This document shows positions 7,037 through 16,029 of a stretch of 64,000 nucleotides of DNA, one piece after another. The DNA is taken from NCBI RefSeq assembly GCF_002563775.1, contig NZ_PDJO01000001.1:3102501-3166500 (forward strand). The letters are read 5' to 3'. Under the pieces are notes generated by a model. That model was given only the letters and a program-made list of their open reading frames with translations. It did not search any database and had not been told where the DNA came from. The first letter of the stretch is position 1, and the number at the start of each line of letters is the position of its first letter. The position numbers and the translations under genes were made by a program. The DNA comes from Thioclava sp. ES.031 (lineage in GTDB: Bacteria > Pseudomonadota > Alphaproteobacteria > Rhodobacterales > Rhodobacteraceae).

Positions 7037-8194
7037 TTACTCCGTGATGGGGCGTGTGCCGACGATGCGCAGGCCATAAGCGTCGAGGCCCACATATTTC
7101 GTCTGCGGATTGTCGGTGAGAAGGATCATGTCATGCAGCCCCATCGAGGACAGGATCTGCGAGCCGAGACCGATCTGCTTGATCGTGCGCGGCCCCTGAT
7201 CCTCTTCGCGCAGAAGGCGGTTCGACGGGTCGCGGAACAGGCAGACGAGGCCACGGCCTTCCGCAGCCACGATCTCCATCGCGCGGCGCACCTCGTCGGC
7301 GGGACCGGGGCCGATGCCCAGTACGTCGTCGAGAATGTTGAGCGAATGGGTGCGCACCAGAACCGGCTCGGGCGTGGAAATGTCGCCCTTCACCAGAACG
7401 ATGTGGTCGACACCTTCGGCCATGTCCGTGAAGACGCGCATCTCCCACTCGCCGCCATGGCTGGACGTGACCATCTGGCGCAGGCCCTCGCGCACGAGAT
7501 TGTCGTGGCGGCGGCGATAGGCGATCAGGTCCGAGATCGTGCCGATCTTCAGCCCGTGTTTCTTGCCGAACTCGATCAGCCCCGGCAGGCGCAGCATGTG
7601 GCCGTCATCGCCCATGATCTCGCAGATCACGCCGGCGGGCTTGAGCCCCGCAAGGCGCGCCACGTCTACGGCGGCCTCGGTATGGCCCGCGCGCACGAGC
7701 ACCCCGCCATCACGCGCCCGCAGCGGGAAGATGTGGCCGGGCGAGGCGATATCCTGCGGGCCTTTGCTCGGGTCGATCGCCACCTTGATCGTCTGCGCCC
7801 GGTCATGGGCGGAAATCCCGGTGGTGATGTTCTCGCGCGCCTCGATCGAGACGGTGAAGGCGGTCTCGTGGCGCATCGAATTGGCGCGCACCATCGGCGC
7901 AAGCCCCAGCTGATCGACGCGATCGGAGGTGAGCGGCAGGCAGATCAGCCCGCGCCCGTAAGTCGCCATGAAGTTCACCGCCTCGGGGGTGCATTTCTCG
8001 GCCGGAATATACAGATCGCCCTCGTTCTCGCGATCCTCGTGATCGACGAGGATCACCATCCGGCCTTCGCGCGCCTCCTTGATGATCTCCTCGGCGGGCG
8101 AGATCACGTGACGCAGGCTTTCCTCGACCTCGCCGGGCACGTCATGCGTGCCGGATTTGTCGACCGGGGTCAGGGTCTTTCCGTCGGAGGTCAT
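7037..8194 (-). CDS. ribB: 3,4-dihydroxy-2-butanone 4-phosphate synthase with degenerate GTP cyclohydrolase II-like domain (RibBX type)
   Basis: A 385-residue protein. The N-terminal half is an intact RibB, converting ribulose 5-phosphate to the four-carbon riboflavin precursor: VDHEDRENEGDL, RHETAFTVSIEA and GHIFPLRARDGGVL carry the Mg and substrate residues. The C-terminal half aligns with GTP cyclohydrolase II but lacks the zinc motif (expected CDCG; here a GIGPGPADE stretch) and other catalytic residues, keeping only GSQIL and NPQTKY-type landmarks. Such RibBX proteins are known in Proteobacteria and lack RibA activity, so a separate RibA is expected elsewhere. The ATG at 8194 is preferred over GTG at 8203 because AGGAG is 8 bases upstream of the ATG. 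It overlaps the ribE stop by four bases. Confidence 0.93.
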   Translation of the reverse strand: MTSDGKTLTPVDKSGTHDVPGEVEESLRHVISPAEEIIKEAREGRMVILVDHEDRENEGDLYIPAEKCTPEAVNFMATYGRGLICLPLTSDRVDQLGLAPMVRANSMRHETAFTVSIEARENITTGISAHDRAQTIKVAIDPSKGPQDIASPGHIFPLRARDGGVLVRAGHTEAAVDVARLAGLKPAGVICEIMGDDGHMLRLPGLIEFGKKHGLKIGTISDLIAYRRRHDNLVREGLRQMVTSSHGGEWEMRVFTDMAEGVDHIVLVKGDISTPEPVLVRTHSLNILDDVLGIGPGPADEVRRAMEIVAAEGRGLVCLFRDPSNRLLREEDQGPRTIKQIGLGSQILSSMGLHDMILLTDNPQTKYVGLDAYGLRIVGTRPITE

Positions 8195-8814
8195 GTGTTC
8201 CACTCCTGCAGCCGCGCGACGTAGCGCGCGAGCGTGTCGATCTCGAGATTGATCCGGTCGCCCGCCTTGGCATGGCCCCAGTTGGTGACCTGCTTGGTAT
8301 GCGGGATGATGTTGACGCCGAACGTCGCGCCCTCGACCTCGTTCACGGTCAGCGAGGTGCCGTTCAGCGCGACAGAGCCTTTCGGCGCGATGTATTTCGC
8401 CAGCGCTTCGGGCGCGCGGAAGGTGAAGCGCGTGCTGTCGCCCTCATCCACCATCGCCACGATCTCGGCCACGCCATCGACATGGCCTGACACGATGTGT
8501 CCGCCCAGCTCGTCGCCCACTTTCAGCGCGCGTTCGAGGTTGATCTTCTTGCCGACCTGCCAGCCGCCGCTGGCATCGTTGCCGCGGCCGCCGATATTGG
8601 TCTTGGTCTGGCTCTCGGCAGAGATCTCGACATCGAACCAGTTTTTCGGCTCAGAGCCGGTTGCGATCACGGTCAGGCAGCAGCCGTCGCAGGCAATCGA
8701 CGCGCCCAGCTCGATGCTGCCCACGTCATAGCTTGTGCCGATCCGCGCGCGCAGATCGCCGCGCTGCTCCAGCTCCAGAATTTCTCCGATATCGGTCACG
8801 ATCCCGGTGAACAT
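8191..8814 (-). CDS. ribE: Riboflavin synthase alpha chain
   Basis: A 207-residue enzyme that dismutates two 6,7-dimethyl-8-ribityllumazine molecules to riboflavin. It starts with the family signature MFTGIVTDIGEI and contains two lumazine-binding repeats: LGASIACDGCCLTV in the first half, GSVALNGTSLTVNEV in the second, and GHIVSGHVDGVAEIV. GAGGGG lies just before the start. It is the first gene of a four-gene coupled run. The 208 bases upstream, shared with the rightward kpsS-like gene, show no FMN riboswitch pattern that I can find. Confidence 0.96.
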   Translation of the reverse strand: MFTGIVTDIGEILELEQRGDLRARIGTSYDVGSIELGASIACDGCCLTVIATGSEPKNWFDVEISAESQTKTNIGGRGNDASGGWQVGKKINLERALKVGDELGGHIVSGHVDGVAEIVAMVDEGDSTRFTFRAPEALAKYIAPKGSVALNGTSLTVNEVEGATFGVNIIPHTKQVTNWGHAKAGDRINLEIDTLARYVARLQEWNT

Positions 8815-9022
8815 GGCATATCCCCTCAGATTTCGGACCTTAGCTAGCCCGCAGGGCGCGCCTTCGCAAGAGACGAGCGCCCCGCCGTCCCGTCACGAGC
8901 TGCGCGGCCCCGCACAGTGCCTGCCCTAAAATTGTCCAATATTTAAGGGATTACCCCACAAACTCCGTGACTTCGCGCGCGTCCTGCGCAATCACGGAGG
9001 CAGGCCAAGGACCCACGACTGG

Positions 9023-10309
9023 ATGAACCGTTTCGAAAATCGCCACTTCCTGATGCTGCAGGGGCCCCACGGCCCCTTCTTTCATCAGCTTGGCGCGATG
9101 CTGCGACAGGCGGGGGCGACGGTCTGGCGCGTGGGGTTCAATCGCGGAGACGAGGTGTTCTGGTTCGACCGCGCCTCCTATCTGCGTTTCGACGCCCCGC
9201 CGGAGGATTGGGCCGATTACCTGCGCGACCTGATCGCCGAGAAAGGCATCACCGATCTCGTGCTCTATGGCGACACCCGCCCGATCCATGCGCAGGCTGT
9301 CGAGGTCGCGAAGGCGATGGGCCTCTGCGTACATGTCTTCGAAGAAGGCTACGTCCGCCCCTACTGGGTCACTTACGAGCGCGGCGGCTCGAACGGGCAT
9401 TCCCGGCTGATGGAGATGTCGGTGGCGCAGATGCGCACGGCGCTCGCCCAGTCCGAGATCGAGTTTCCCGACGCCCCGCCCCGCTGGGGCGATATGCGCC
9501 ACCACGTTTTCTACGGCGCGCTCTACCATTTCTTCGTGATGCTTCGCCCCGGCCCCTATCGCCGCTTCCGCCCGCATCGCGACATCACCGTGTTTCAGGA
9601 ATTCCGCCTCTGGCTGCGCCGCCTGCTGCTGATGCCGCTGCATATGCTGGAGCGCAGACGCGCGACGCGGCGCATCCGGCATGGCGGCTTCCCCTATCAT
9701 CTGGTACTGCTGCAGCTCGAACACGATTCCAGCTTCCGGATGCATTCACCCTTCGCCAGCCAGACCGAGTTCATCGATCTGGTGATGGAGAATTTCGCGA
9801 AAGGCGCCCCGCCCCATCACCACCTCGTCTTCAAGGCCCATCCGCTCGAAGACGGGCGCGCGCCGATCCGCGAGACGATCCGCAAAGCGGCCCGCGCGCA
9901 TGGGCTGGCGTCGCGCGTGCATTTCGTGCGCGGCGGCAAGCTGGCCGGGCTTCTGGCGCAGGCGCGCTCCGCCGTCACGGTCAATTCGACCGCCGCGCAG
10001 CAGGCGCTCTGGCGCGGACTGCCGCTGAAATCGCTGGGTCGCGCGATCTTCGACAAGCCGGAATTCACCTCCGCACAACCGCTCGAGGCCTTCTTCGCAA
10101 GCCCGGCCCGCCCCGACAGCCGCGCCTATCGCGACTACCGTCACTACCTTCTGGAAACGAGCCAGGTTCCGGGCGGTTTCTACTCCGCGCGCGGACGCCG
10201 CGCCCTGCTGCGACAGGTGGTCGACATGATGCTGGCCGTCGAAGATCCCTATGACGCACTGGTCACAGGCAACGCGGCCCCACGGCAACAGTTGCAGGTG
10301 GTGCGATAA
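9023..10309 (+). CDS. kpsS: Capsule polysaccharide export protein, KpsS/LipB-like Kdo transferase
   Basis: A 428-residue cytoplasmic protein of the KpsS family, which adds the first beta-Kdo residue to phosphatidylglycerol to build the lipid anchor of group-2-type capsules. Recognisable parts are LQGPHGPFFHQLG at the N terminus, the motif HVFEEGYVRPYWVTYERGG near residues 112-130, KAHPLEDGR, and the nucleotide-sugar site AVTVNSTAAQQALWRGLP. It opens a three-gene capsule-export cluster inserted between ribE and ribD, transcribed opposite to them. The 79 bases after it hold a T-rich stretch but no clear terminator. Confidence 0.9.
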   Translation: MNRFENRHFLMLQGPHGPFFHQLGAMLRQAGATVWRVGFNRGDEVFWFDRASYLRFDAPPEDWADYLRDLIAEKGITDLVLYGDTRPIHAQAVEVAKAMGLCVHVFEEGYVRPYWVTYERGGSNGHSRLMEMSVAQMRTALAQSEIEFPDAPPRWGDMRHHVFYGALYHFFVMLRPGPYRRFRPHRDITVFQEFRLWLRRLLLMPLHMLERRRATRRIRHGGFPYHLVLLQLEHDSSFRMHSPFASQTEFIDLVMENFAKGAPPHHHLVFKAHPLEDGRAPIRETIRKAARAHGLASRVHFVRGGKLAGLLAQARSAVTVNSTAAQQALWRGLPLKSLGRAIFDKPEFTSAQPLEAFFASPARPDSRAYRDYRHYLLETSQVPGGFYSARGRRALLRQVVDMMLAVEDPYDALVTGNAAPRQQLQVVR

Positions 10310-10388
10310 TTTTTCTCGTTTTTTTCCCGAGGCTTCGGTAGCTTAATCGCAAAACGATAAGCAGCATCCCGAACGAGGAGCTCGAGCA

Positions 10389-11519
10389 GTGACCATGACC
10401 CCTTCCCGCAGGGCCGTTTTGACGGGCCTTTCCGCTACGCTTTTGACCGCATCTTGTGGTCTTCCGCGCTCCGGCCCCAACAAGCGCGAACTCTTCGCGG
10501 GCTCCGTGATGCGCCAGGGCGATGCGTTCGTCGTCAAGGTGAACGACTTCGTCACCCGCGCAACCGCCGTGCAACCGGCGCTCGGTTTCACCTCCGCTTT
10601 CATCAATGCCGGCCAGATCGGCTCCGATACGATCCGCCCGGGCGACACGCTTTCGCTGACGATCTGGGAGAACGTCGATGACGGGCTGCTCGCCAGCAAA
10701 GGCGCCAACGCGACCCAGCTGCAAGAGGTGCAGGTCGATGGCGCGGGCTTCATCTTCGTTCCCTATGCGGGCCGCATCAAAGCCGCTGGCAACACGCCCG
10801 ACGGGCTGCGCCGCATCATCACCACCAAGCTCGACGCGCAAACGCCGGACCCGCAGGTTCTCGTGACCCGCGTGGCAGGCGATGGCGCGACGGTTTCGGT
10901 CATGGGCGCGATCAACGGTCAGGGCGTCTACCCGATCGAGCGACCGACCCGGACGCTTTCGGCAATGATCGCCAAGGCGGGCGGCGTGTCGATCCCGCCC
11001 GAGGTCGCCAAGATCACCGTGACGCGCGGCGGCATGTCGGGCTCGATCTGGCTCAAGGATCTCTACGAGAACCCCAAGATGGACATCGCGCTGCGCAATG
11101 GCGACGTGATCCTCGTCGAGAAGGACCAGCGCGCCTTCACCTCGCTCGGCGCGACCGGCAAGCAGGCCCGCGTGCCCTTCGAGACCCAGACGCTTTCGGC
11201 GCTGGAGGCCATCGCGACGGTGGGCGGCTTGCAGTCGAACCTCGCCGATCCGACCGGCGTCTTCGTGCTGCGCAACGAGCCGGCCGATATCGCGATGAAG
11301 GTGCTTGGCCGCACCGATCTGGTCGGCGATCAGCGCATGATCTACGTGCTCGACCTGACCCAGCCCAACGGCATGTTTATGGCGCGCGATTTCGCGATCC
11401 GCGACGGCGACACGGTCTATGTCACTGAGGCGCCCTTCGTGCAGTGGCAGAAGACGCTCTCGGCGCTGACCCAGCCGCTGGGCACGGTGAACACGCTCAA
11501 TACGCTCGCCGGGAACTGA
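10389..11519 (+). CDS. Polysaccharide export lipoprotein, Wza/KpsD family
   Basis: A 376-residue outer-membrane export protein. A signal peptide ends in a lipobox (TLLTASC), so the Cys near residue 22 should be lipidated. Following it are a Poly_export domain (IRPGDTLSLTIWENVDDGL) and SLBB-type beta-grasp repeats (VSVMGAINGQGVYPI and the later TLSALEAIATVGGL). Such proteins form the outer-membrane channel through which capsule passes. The start codon is GTG at 10389, with GAGGAG eight bases before it; the ATG six bases on is too far from that site. It ends one base into the kpsC-like start. Confidence 0.92.
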   Translation: MTMTPSRRAVLTGLSATLLTASCGLPRSGPNKRELFAGSVMRQGDAFVVKVNDFVTRATAVQPALGFTSAFINAGQIGSDTIRPGDTLSLTIWENVDDGLLASKGANATQLQEVQVDGAGFIFVPYAGRIKAAGNTPDGLRRIITTKLDAQTPDPQVLVTRVAGDGATVSVMGAINGQGVYPIERPTRTLSAMIAKAGGVSIPPEVAKITVTRGGMSGSIWLKDLYENPKMDIALRNGDVILVEKDQRAFTSLGATGKQARVPFETQTLSALEAIATVGGLQSNLADPTGVFVLRNEPADIAMKVLGRTDLVGDQRMIYVLDLTQPNGMFMARDFAIRDGDTVYVTEAPFVQWQKTLSALTQPLGTVNTLNTLAGN

Positions 11520-13534
11520 TGCCCCGCGACAGTGACAACAAGGCCGCCGGGGCGATCCCCCGGCGGCTTTTTTTCTACAATGGCGGCGTGCTGCGCCAGA
11601 AGCGCCTGCGCGAGATTTTGCGAGCAGCGGGTCATGCGCCGCGCCTCGGCCTGCCCGGCCCCGACGATGGCGTGATGGTCTGGGGTCGCTCGCCCTATGC
11701 GGCGCGTGGCGAGGCGGTGGCCGCCGATCGCGGCGTGCCGCTGATCCGGGTCGAGGACGCGTTTCTGCGCTCGATCCATCCGGGCCGGACGGGCGCGCCG
11801 CCTTTGGGCCTGATCCTCGACCCGATGGGCGTGCATTTCGACAGCGCGCAGCCCTCGCGGCTCGAACATCTGCTTGCGACCGAGCCGCTCGACGATAGCG
11901 CCGTCTTGCAGCGGGCCCGCGACGGGATCGCCCGGCTGAAAGCCTCGGAACTCTCGAAATACAACGATTTCGACCCGGACCTGCCCGTCCCCGATCCGGG
12001 CTATGTTCTGGTAATCGACCAGACGCGGGACGATGCCTCGATCACCCATGGCGGGGCGACGGCGGCCACGTTCCGCGAAATGCTGGCCTATGCGCGGATC
12101 GAAAACCCCGGTGCGCGCATCCTGATCAAGACCCATCCCGAAACCCGCGCCGGGCTGCGGGGCGGCCATTACGGGCCGGAAGACTGCGACGCGAATGCCG
12201 AGATTTACGACGCGCCGGTCTCGCCGTGGACCCTGCTCGAAGGCGCGATCGCGGTCTATACCGTGTCGTCGCTCATGGGCTACGAGGCGATCCTCGCAGG
12301 CCACAAGCCGCGCGTCTTCGGCCAACCGTTCTACGGGGGCTGGGGGCTCACGCAGGACGAAAGCCCCGTACCCCGCAGATCGCGCAGCCTGACCCGCGCG
12401 CAGATTTTCGCGGTATCGCATATCCTCGCGCCGATCTGGTTCGATCCCTGCCGCAAGCGCCTGTGCAGCTTCGAGGAGGCGGTGGATCAGCTCGAAGCCG
12501 AAACCCGCGCCTATCGCGAGGATCGGCAGGGCTACGTCGCGGGCGGCATGTCCCTGTGGAAACGCCCGCATCTGCGCAAGTTCTTCGGGCGTCACGGATC
12601 GCTGCGGTTCAGCGAGACACCCGACCCTGCACGTCCCTTCCTTTACTGGGCCACCCGCGCGGCCCCAGATGACGACCGCAACCCAATCCGCGTCGAAGAC
12701 GGGTTTCTCCGCTCGCGGGGGCTCGGCGCCGAACTCGTCCCGCCGCTCTCGCTGATCGCGGATCGCACAGGCATCTTCTACGACTCGACCCGGCCCAGCG
12801 ATCTGGAGGCATTGATCGCGCAGCCCCTACCGCCGGGCGGCGAGGTGCGGGCGCGCAAGCTCATCCAACGGATCACGGCTGAGGGCCTGACGAAATACAA
12901 TCTCGGCGGCGCGCTTCCCGAACTGCCCCAAGGCCATAAGATCCTCGTGCCCGGACAGGTCGAAGACGATGCCTCGATCCGGCTCGGCGCGGGCGAGACT
13001 TGCACAAATGCGATGCTTCTGGAGAGAACCCGGGCCGAAAACCCCGATGCAGTTATCATTTTCAAACCTCACCCCGATGTCGTCGCGGGTCTGCGTCCCG
13101 GCGTCGTACCCGATGAAGTCGCGAAGACATATGCCGATCTCATCTTGCCCGAGGCCAACACAGCCGCACTGATCGAAGCGGTGGACGAGGTCTGGACGAT
13201 GACCTCCGGCCTCGGTTTCGAGGCGTTGCTACGTGGCAAAGCCGTCACCACCCTCGGGGCGCCCTTCTATGCAGGCTGGGGGCTCACCCGCGATCTCGGG
13301 CCTGTGCCAGCGCGCAGAACGGCGCGCCCCGATCTACTGCAGCTCACCCATGCCGCACTGATCGCCTATCCGCGCTATCTCGACCCGGTCAGCGGGCTGT
13401 CCTGCCCGGTCGAGGTCGCGCTGGATCGTCTGAGCGAAGGCCGCACCCTGCCCCGGGGCCCGCTCAACCGGATCGGCGCGAAGCTCCAAGGCGTGTTCGC
13501 GTCCTACGCGTGGCTCTGGCGCCGCCAGCGGTGA
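11519..13534 (+). CDS. kpsC: Capsule polysaccharide biosynthesis protein, KpsC-like Kdo transferase
   Basis: A 671-residue protein with two similar halves, as in KpsC, which extends the poly-Kdo linker by alternating two transferase activities. The halves echo each other: IRVEDAFLRS with FDSAQPSRLEHLL, then VEDGFLRSRGLG with FYDSTRPSDLEALI; KTHPETRAG with KPHPDVVAG; and FGQPFYGGWGLT with LGAPFYAGWGLT. The start at 11519 was chosen because it overlaps the preceding stop (TGATG) and the conserved sequence begins right after it; no strong ribosome-binding site is seen, which suggests coupling. Its last 31 bases overlap the end of the convergent ribD. No ABC-type exporter (KpsM/KpsT) is nearby. 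Confidence 0.92.
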   Translation: MPRDSDNKAAGAIPRRLFFYNGGVLRQKRLREILRAAGHAPRLGLPGPDDGVMVWGRSPYAARGEAVAADRGVPLIRVEDAFLRSIHPGRTGAPPLGLILDPMGVHFDSAQPSRLEHLLATEPLDDSAVLQRARDGIARLKASELSKYNDFDPDLPVPDPGYVLVIDQTRDDASITHGGATAATFREMLAYARIENPGARILIKTHPETRAGLRGGHYGPEDCDANAEIYDAPVSPWTLLEGAIAVYTVSSLMGYEAILAGHKPRVFGQPFYGGWGLTQDESPVPRRSRSLTRAQIFAVSHILAPIWFDPCRKRLCSFEEAVDQLEAETRAYREDRQGYVAGGMSLWKRPHLRKFFGRHGSLRFSETPDPARPFLYWATRAAPDDDRNPIRVEDGFLRSRGLGAELVPPLSLIADRTGIFYDSTRPSDLEALIAQPLPPGGEVRARKLIQRITAEGLTKYNLGGALPELPQGHKILVPGQVEDDASIRLGAGETCTNAMLLERTRAENPDAVIIFKPHPDVVAGLRPGVVPDEVAKTYADLILPEANTAALIEAVDEVWTMTSGLGFEALLRGKAVTTLGAPFYAGWGLTRDLGPVPARRTARPDLLQLTHAALIAYPRYLDPVSGLSCPVEVALDRLSEGRTLPRGPLNRIGAKLQGVFASYAWLWRRQR

Positions 13535-14607
13535 AGCAGGTCGTCGCCGATGGGGCGGCTTTCGACCAGCGTGTAGCGCGGCGCAGAGGCCAGCGCACTC
13601 AGCCCCATATCGCCGACCCCGGCGCGACCATCCGCACCCAGCACCATGCCCGCCGTGAAGCCGATCAGCTCGTCCACCAGCCCGGCATTGATCAGAGAGG
13701 CCGCGAACTTGCCGCCGCCTTCGCAGAACACGCGGGTCAGGCCGAACCCGGCCAGAGCCTCCATCAGCGCCAGCGGATCGAGACCGCCGCCAACTGTCTC
13801 GGCCACCTCGATCAGCTCCGCGCCTGCATCGCGCCAGTAGTCCTTCGCTTCCTCGGGCGCGGCAGCCCCATGGATCAGCCAGAGCGGCGCGGTATCCAGC
13901 GACCCGCCAAGCCGATTGCGCGGTAGCTCCAGCCGCGCCGAGGCCACGATCCGCAGCGGCTGACGCAAGGGCGTGAAGCTGCGCACGGTCAGCAGCGGAT
14001 CGTCGGCCCGTGCGGTCCCGCCGCCCACCATCACCGCGTCGAACTCGGCGCGCATCGCATGGACCAGCGCGCGCGCCTGCGGCCCGGTGATCCATTGGCT
14101 TTCACCCGTGGAGGTCGCGATGCGCCCGTCGAAACTGCTCGCAAGCTTCAGCGCGAGCCACGGCCGCGCGCGGGTCACGCGGCTCAGGAACCCGGCCTGC
14201 AGATCGCGCGCCTCCGTCTCCACAAGCCCGGTCTCCACCTCGATCCCCGCGTCGCGCAGCATCGCATGACCGCCGCCCGAGACCCGCGGATCGGGGTCTT
14301 CCATCGCCGAGACGACCCGCGCCACCCCGGCCTCGTGCAGCGCCATCGCGCAGGGCGGCGTCTTGCCGTAATGGGCGCAAGGCTCCAGCGTCACATAGGC
14401 CGTCGCGCCACGCGCCGCCTCCCCCGCCTGCGCGAGCGCACGCACCTCGGCATGGGGCCGCCCGCCCGGCTGGGTCCAGCCGCGCCCGACGACGCGGCCC
14501 TCATTCACGATCACGCAGCCGACGGCCGGGTTCGGCCAGACATTGCCAAGGCCCCGGCGCGCAAGCGTCAGGGCCATCGACATGAACCGCCGGTCTTCTT
14601 CGGTCAC
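13504..14607 (-). CDS. ribD: Bifunctional diaminohydroxyphosphoribosylaminopyrimidine deaminase / uracil reductase
   Basis: A 367-residue enzyme for the second and third steps of the pyrimidine branch of riboflavin synthesis. The deaminase half has the zinc site [11 protein letters not shown] and [13 protein letters not shown]; the reductase half has [32 protein letters not shown] and [13 protein letters not shown]. Its start overlaps the nrdR stop by four bases. In many alphaproteobacteria ribD leads directly into ribE; here the capsule genes lie between. Confidence 0.95.
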   Translation of the reverse strand: MTEEDRRFMSMALTLARRGLGNVWPNPAVGCVIVNEGRVVGRGWTQPGGRPHAEVRALAQAGEAARGATAYVTLEPCAHYGKTPPCAMALHEAGVARVVSAMEDPDPRVSGGGHAMLRDAGIEVETGLVETEARDLQAGFLSRVTRARPWLALKLASSFDGRIATSTGESQWITGPQARALVHAMRAEFDAVMVGGGTARADDPLLTVRSFTPLRQPLRIVASARLELPRNRLGGSLDTAPLWLIHGAAAPEEAKDYWRDAGAELIEVAETVGGGLDPLALMEALAGFGLTRVFCEGGGKFAASLINAGLVDELIGFTAGMVLGADGRAGVGDMGLSALASAPRYTLVESRPIGDDLLHRWRRQSHA

Positions 14608-15074
14608 TCGGGATCGCCCGCCCCCGGCGGACGCAATTCGGAGACGAACTTGTCGAAGTCGTCCGCTTCCTGGAAGTTCTTGTAAACGCTGGCGAACCGG
14701 ACGTAGCCGACCGTGTCGATCCGCGCGAGCGTCTCCATCACGATCTCCCCGATCACCTTCGAGGAGATGTCGGTCTCGCCCATGCTTTCCAGACGCCGCA
14801 CGATGCCGGAGATCATCTGGTCGATCCGCTCGGGTTCGACCGGGCGTTTCTGCATCGCGATCCGGATCGAGCGTTCGAGCTTGTCGCGATCGAAATCCTC
14901 ACGCTTGCCGGAGGTCTTGATCACCACGAGGTCGCGCAGCTGGACGCGTTCGTAAGTGGTGAAACGGCCGCCGCAGGCCGGGCAGAACCGACGTCGCCGG
15001 ATCGCGACGTGATCTTCCGCCGGACGGCTATCTTTCACCTGAGTATCGACATTTCCGCAAAATGGGCAGCGCAT
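14604..15074 (-). CDS. nrdR: Transcriptional repressor NrdR
   Basis: A 156-residue regulator of ribonucleotide reductase genes. It has an N-terminal zinc ribbon ([11 protein letters not shown] and [13 protein letters not shown]) and an ATP-cone domain that senses ATP/dATP ([16 protein letters not shown] and [15 protein letters not shown]). It is coupled to ribD by a four-base overlap, as in many bacteria. I found no NrdR box in the 140 bases upstream. The 142-base gap to yjbQ is otherwise featureless. Confidence 0.96.
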   Translation of the reverse strand: MRCPFCGNVDTQVKDSRPAEDHVAIRRRRFCPACGGRFTTYERVQLRDLVVIKTSGKREDFDRDKLERSIRIAMQKRPVEPERIDQMISGIVRRLESMGETDISSKVIGEIVMETLARIDTVGYVRFASVYKNFQEADDFDKFVSELRPPGAGDPE

Positions 15075-15216
15075 TCGCTTTCCCCCGTTCGTTGTCCCGC
15101 CTCACGATAGGGTCTGCATGCCCCTCTTATCCACAAGACCTTAGCCTAGCGTCGATGGTTTGGGTAGGAAAAATCTTTCGACCCCAGATGTGGCGGTTGC
15201 CTGTGGCGAATGAGAC

Positions 15217-15633
15217 TCAGCGCAGGAGCGCCATGACCTCGCGGCGATGCGCCCGGCTGCGATGTTCGAAAAGGTAAATTCCTTGCCACGTTCCGAGCGC
15301 CATACGCCCCGAAATGACAGGAATCTGCAAGCTGACCGGCAGAAGCGCCGATTTGATATGGGCTGGCATATCGTCCGGCCCCTCATAGGTATGGGTCAGG
15401 TAGGACATGCTGGGATCGGTCGTAGGCGGCACGAGCCGATGGAAGAACGCGGTCAGATCGCTGCGCACTTCCGGGTCGGCATTTTCCTGGATCGCGAGGC
15501 TCGCCGAGGTGTGGCGGATGAACAGCGTGAGCAACGCCTCTTCCGCATCGGCGTCCGCGACCCAAGCCGCCACGTCGCGGGTGAATTCGTAAAGACCGGG
15601 GCCAGATGTCGCGACTTCGAACCGGCGATGCAT
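15217..15633 (-). CDS. YjbQ-family (UPF0047) secondary thiamine-phosphate synthase-like protein
   Basis: A 138-residue protein with all family landmarks: IRHTSASLAIQENADPEV, YEGPDDMPAHIKSALLP, SLQIPVISGRMALGTWQGIYL and FEHRSRAHRREV. Members form small beta barrels; E. coli YjbQ has weak thiamine-phosphate synthase activity, but the cellular role is not settled. Its ATG overlaps the stop of the upstream lipoprotein gene by one base (TGATG), so the two are co-translated. Confidence 0.9.
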   Translation of the reverse strand: MHRRFEVATSGPGLYEFTRDVAAWVADADAEEALLTLFIRHTSASLAIQENADPEVRSDLTAFFHRLVPPTTDPSMSYLTHTYEGPDDMPAHIKSALLPVSLQIPVISGRMALGTWQGIYLFEHRSRAHRREVMALLR

Positions 15634-15950
15634 CAGCTTTTCGGCGCGGGACGCGCCTCGGACCGATCAGTGGCGACAATCGCGAGGCATTCGGGGTTGA
15701 TATCCATGATCTTGCGCTCTTTCGCCCAAACCGCATCGGCCTGCGCGCCGCTGAGACCGCGCTTGACCATGGCCTTGGGCGCGGGCGTGCCATCGCCGAC
15801 CCCGGAGATCACCGAATAGGTGCCGCCTGCCTCTTCCTGCACATAAAGGAAACAGGTGCCCGCCTGATCCATGCGCGGTGTGCCCGATTGCATCGTGCCG
15901 ACCTGACAGGCGGCGAGAATGAGAGGGGCGAGCAGAAGAAGGCGGGTCAT
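15633..15950 (-). CDS. Small lipoprotein of unknown function
   Basis: A 105-residue protein with a short hydrophobic signal peptide and lipobox (ILAAC), giving a mature lipidated protein of about 88 residues with TCFLYVQEE and INPECLAIV segments. The start at 15950 was preferred over an upstream in-frame start because it places the signal peptide at the N terminus. It couples to yjbQ through a one-base overlap. I do not recognise the family; the two later Cys residues could form a disulfide. Confidence 0.68.
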   Translation of the reverse strand: MTRLLLLAPLILAACQVGTMQSGTPRMDQAGTCFLYVQEEAGGTYSVISGVGDGTPAPKAMVKRGLSGAQADAVWAKERKIMDINPECLAIVATDRSEARPAPKS

Positions 15951-16029
15951 GGGCGGCTCCGTCGAAGTTTTACGAAGGTTAGCAAGAGCTTGGGCAGGGC
16001 GAAAGTGACGATCCCCTGCCCAGTCCGGC

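Noticed and set aside
7037..7500. Functional GTP cyclohydrolase II half of a RibBA
   Set aside because: The zinc Cys motif and catalytic residues are missing.
8815..9022. FMN riboswitch in front of ribE
   Set aside because: The conserved RFN sequence blocks and pairing are not present on the ribE strand.
15075..15216. NrdR boxes in front of nrdR
   Set aside because: No pair of the AT-rich 16-base boxes can be found.
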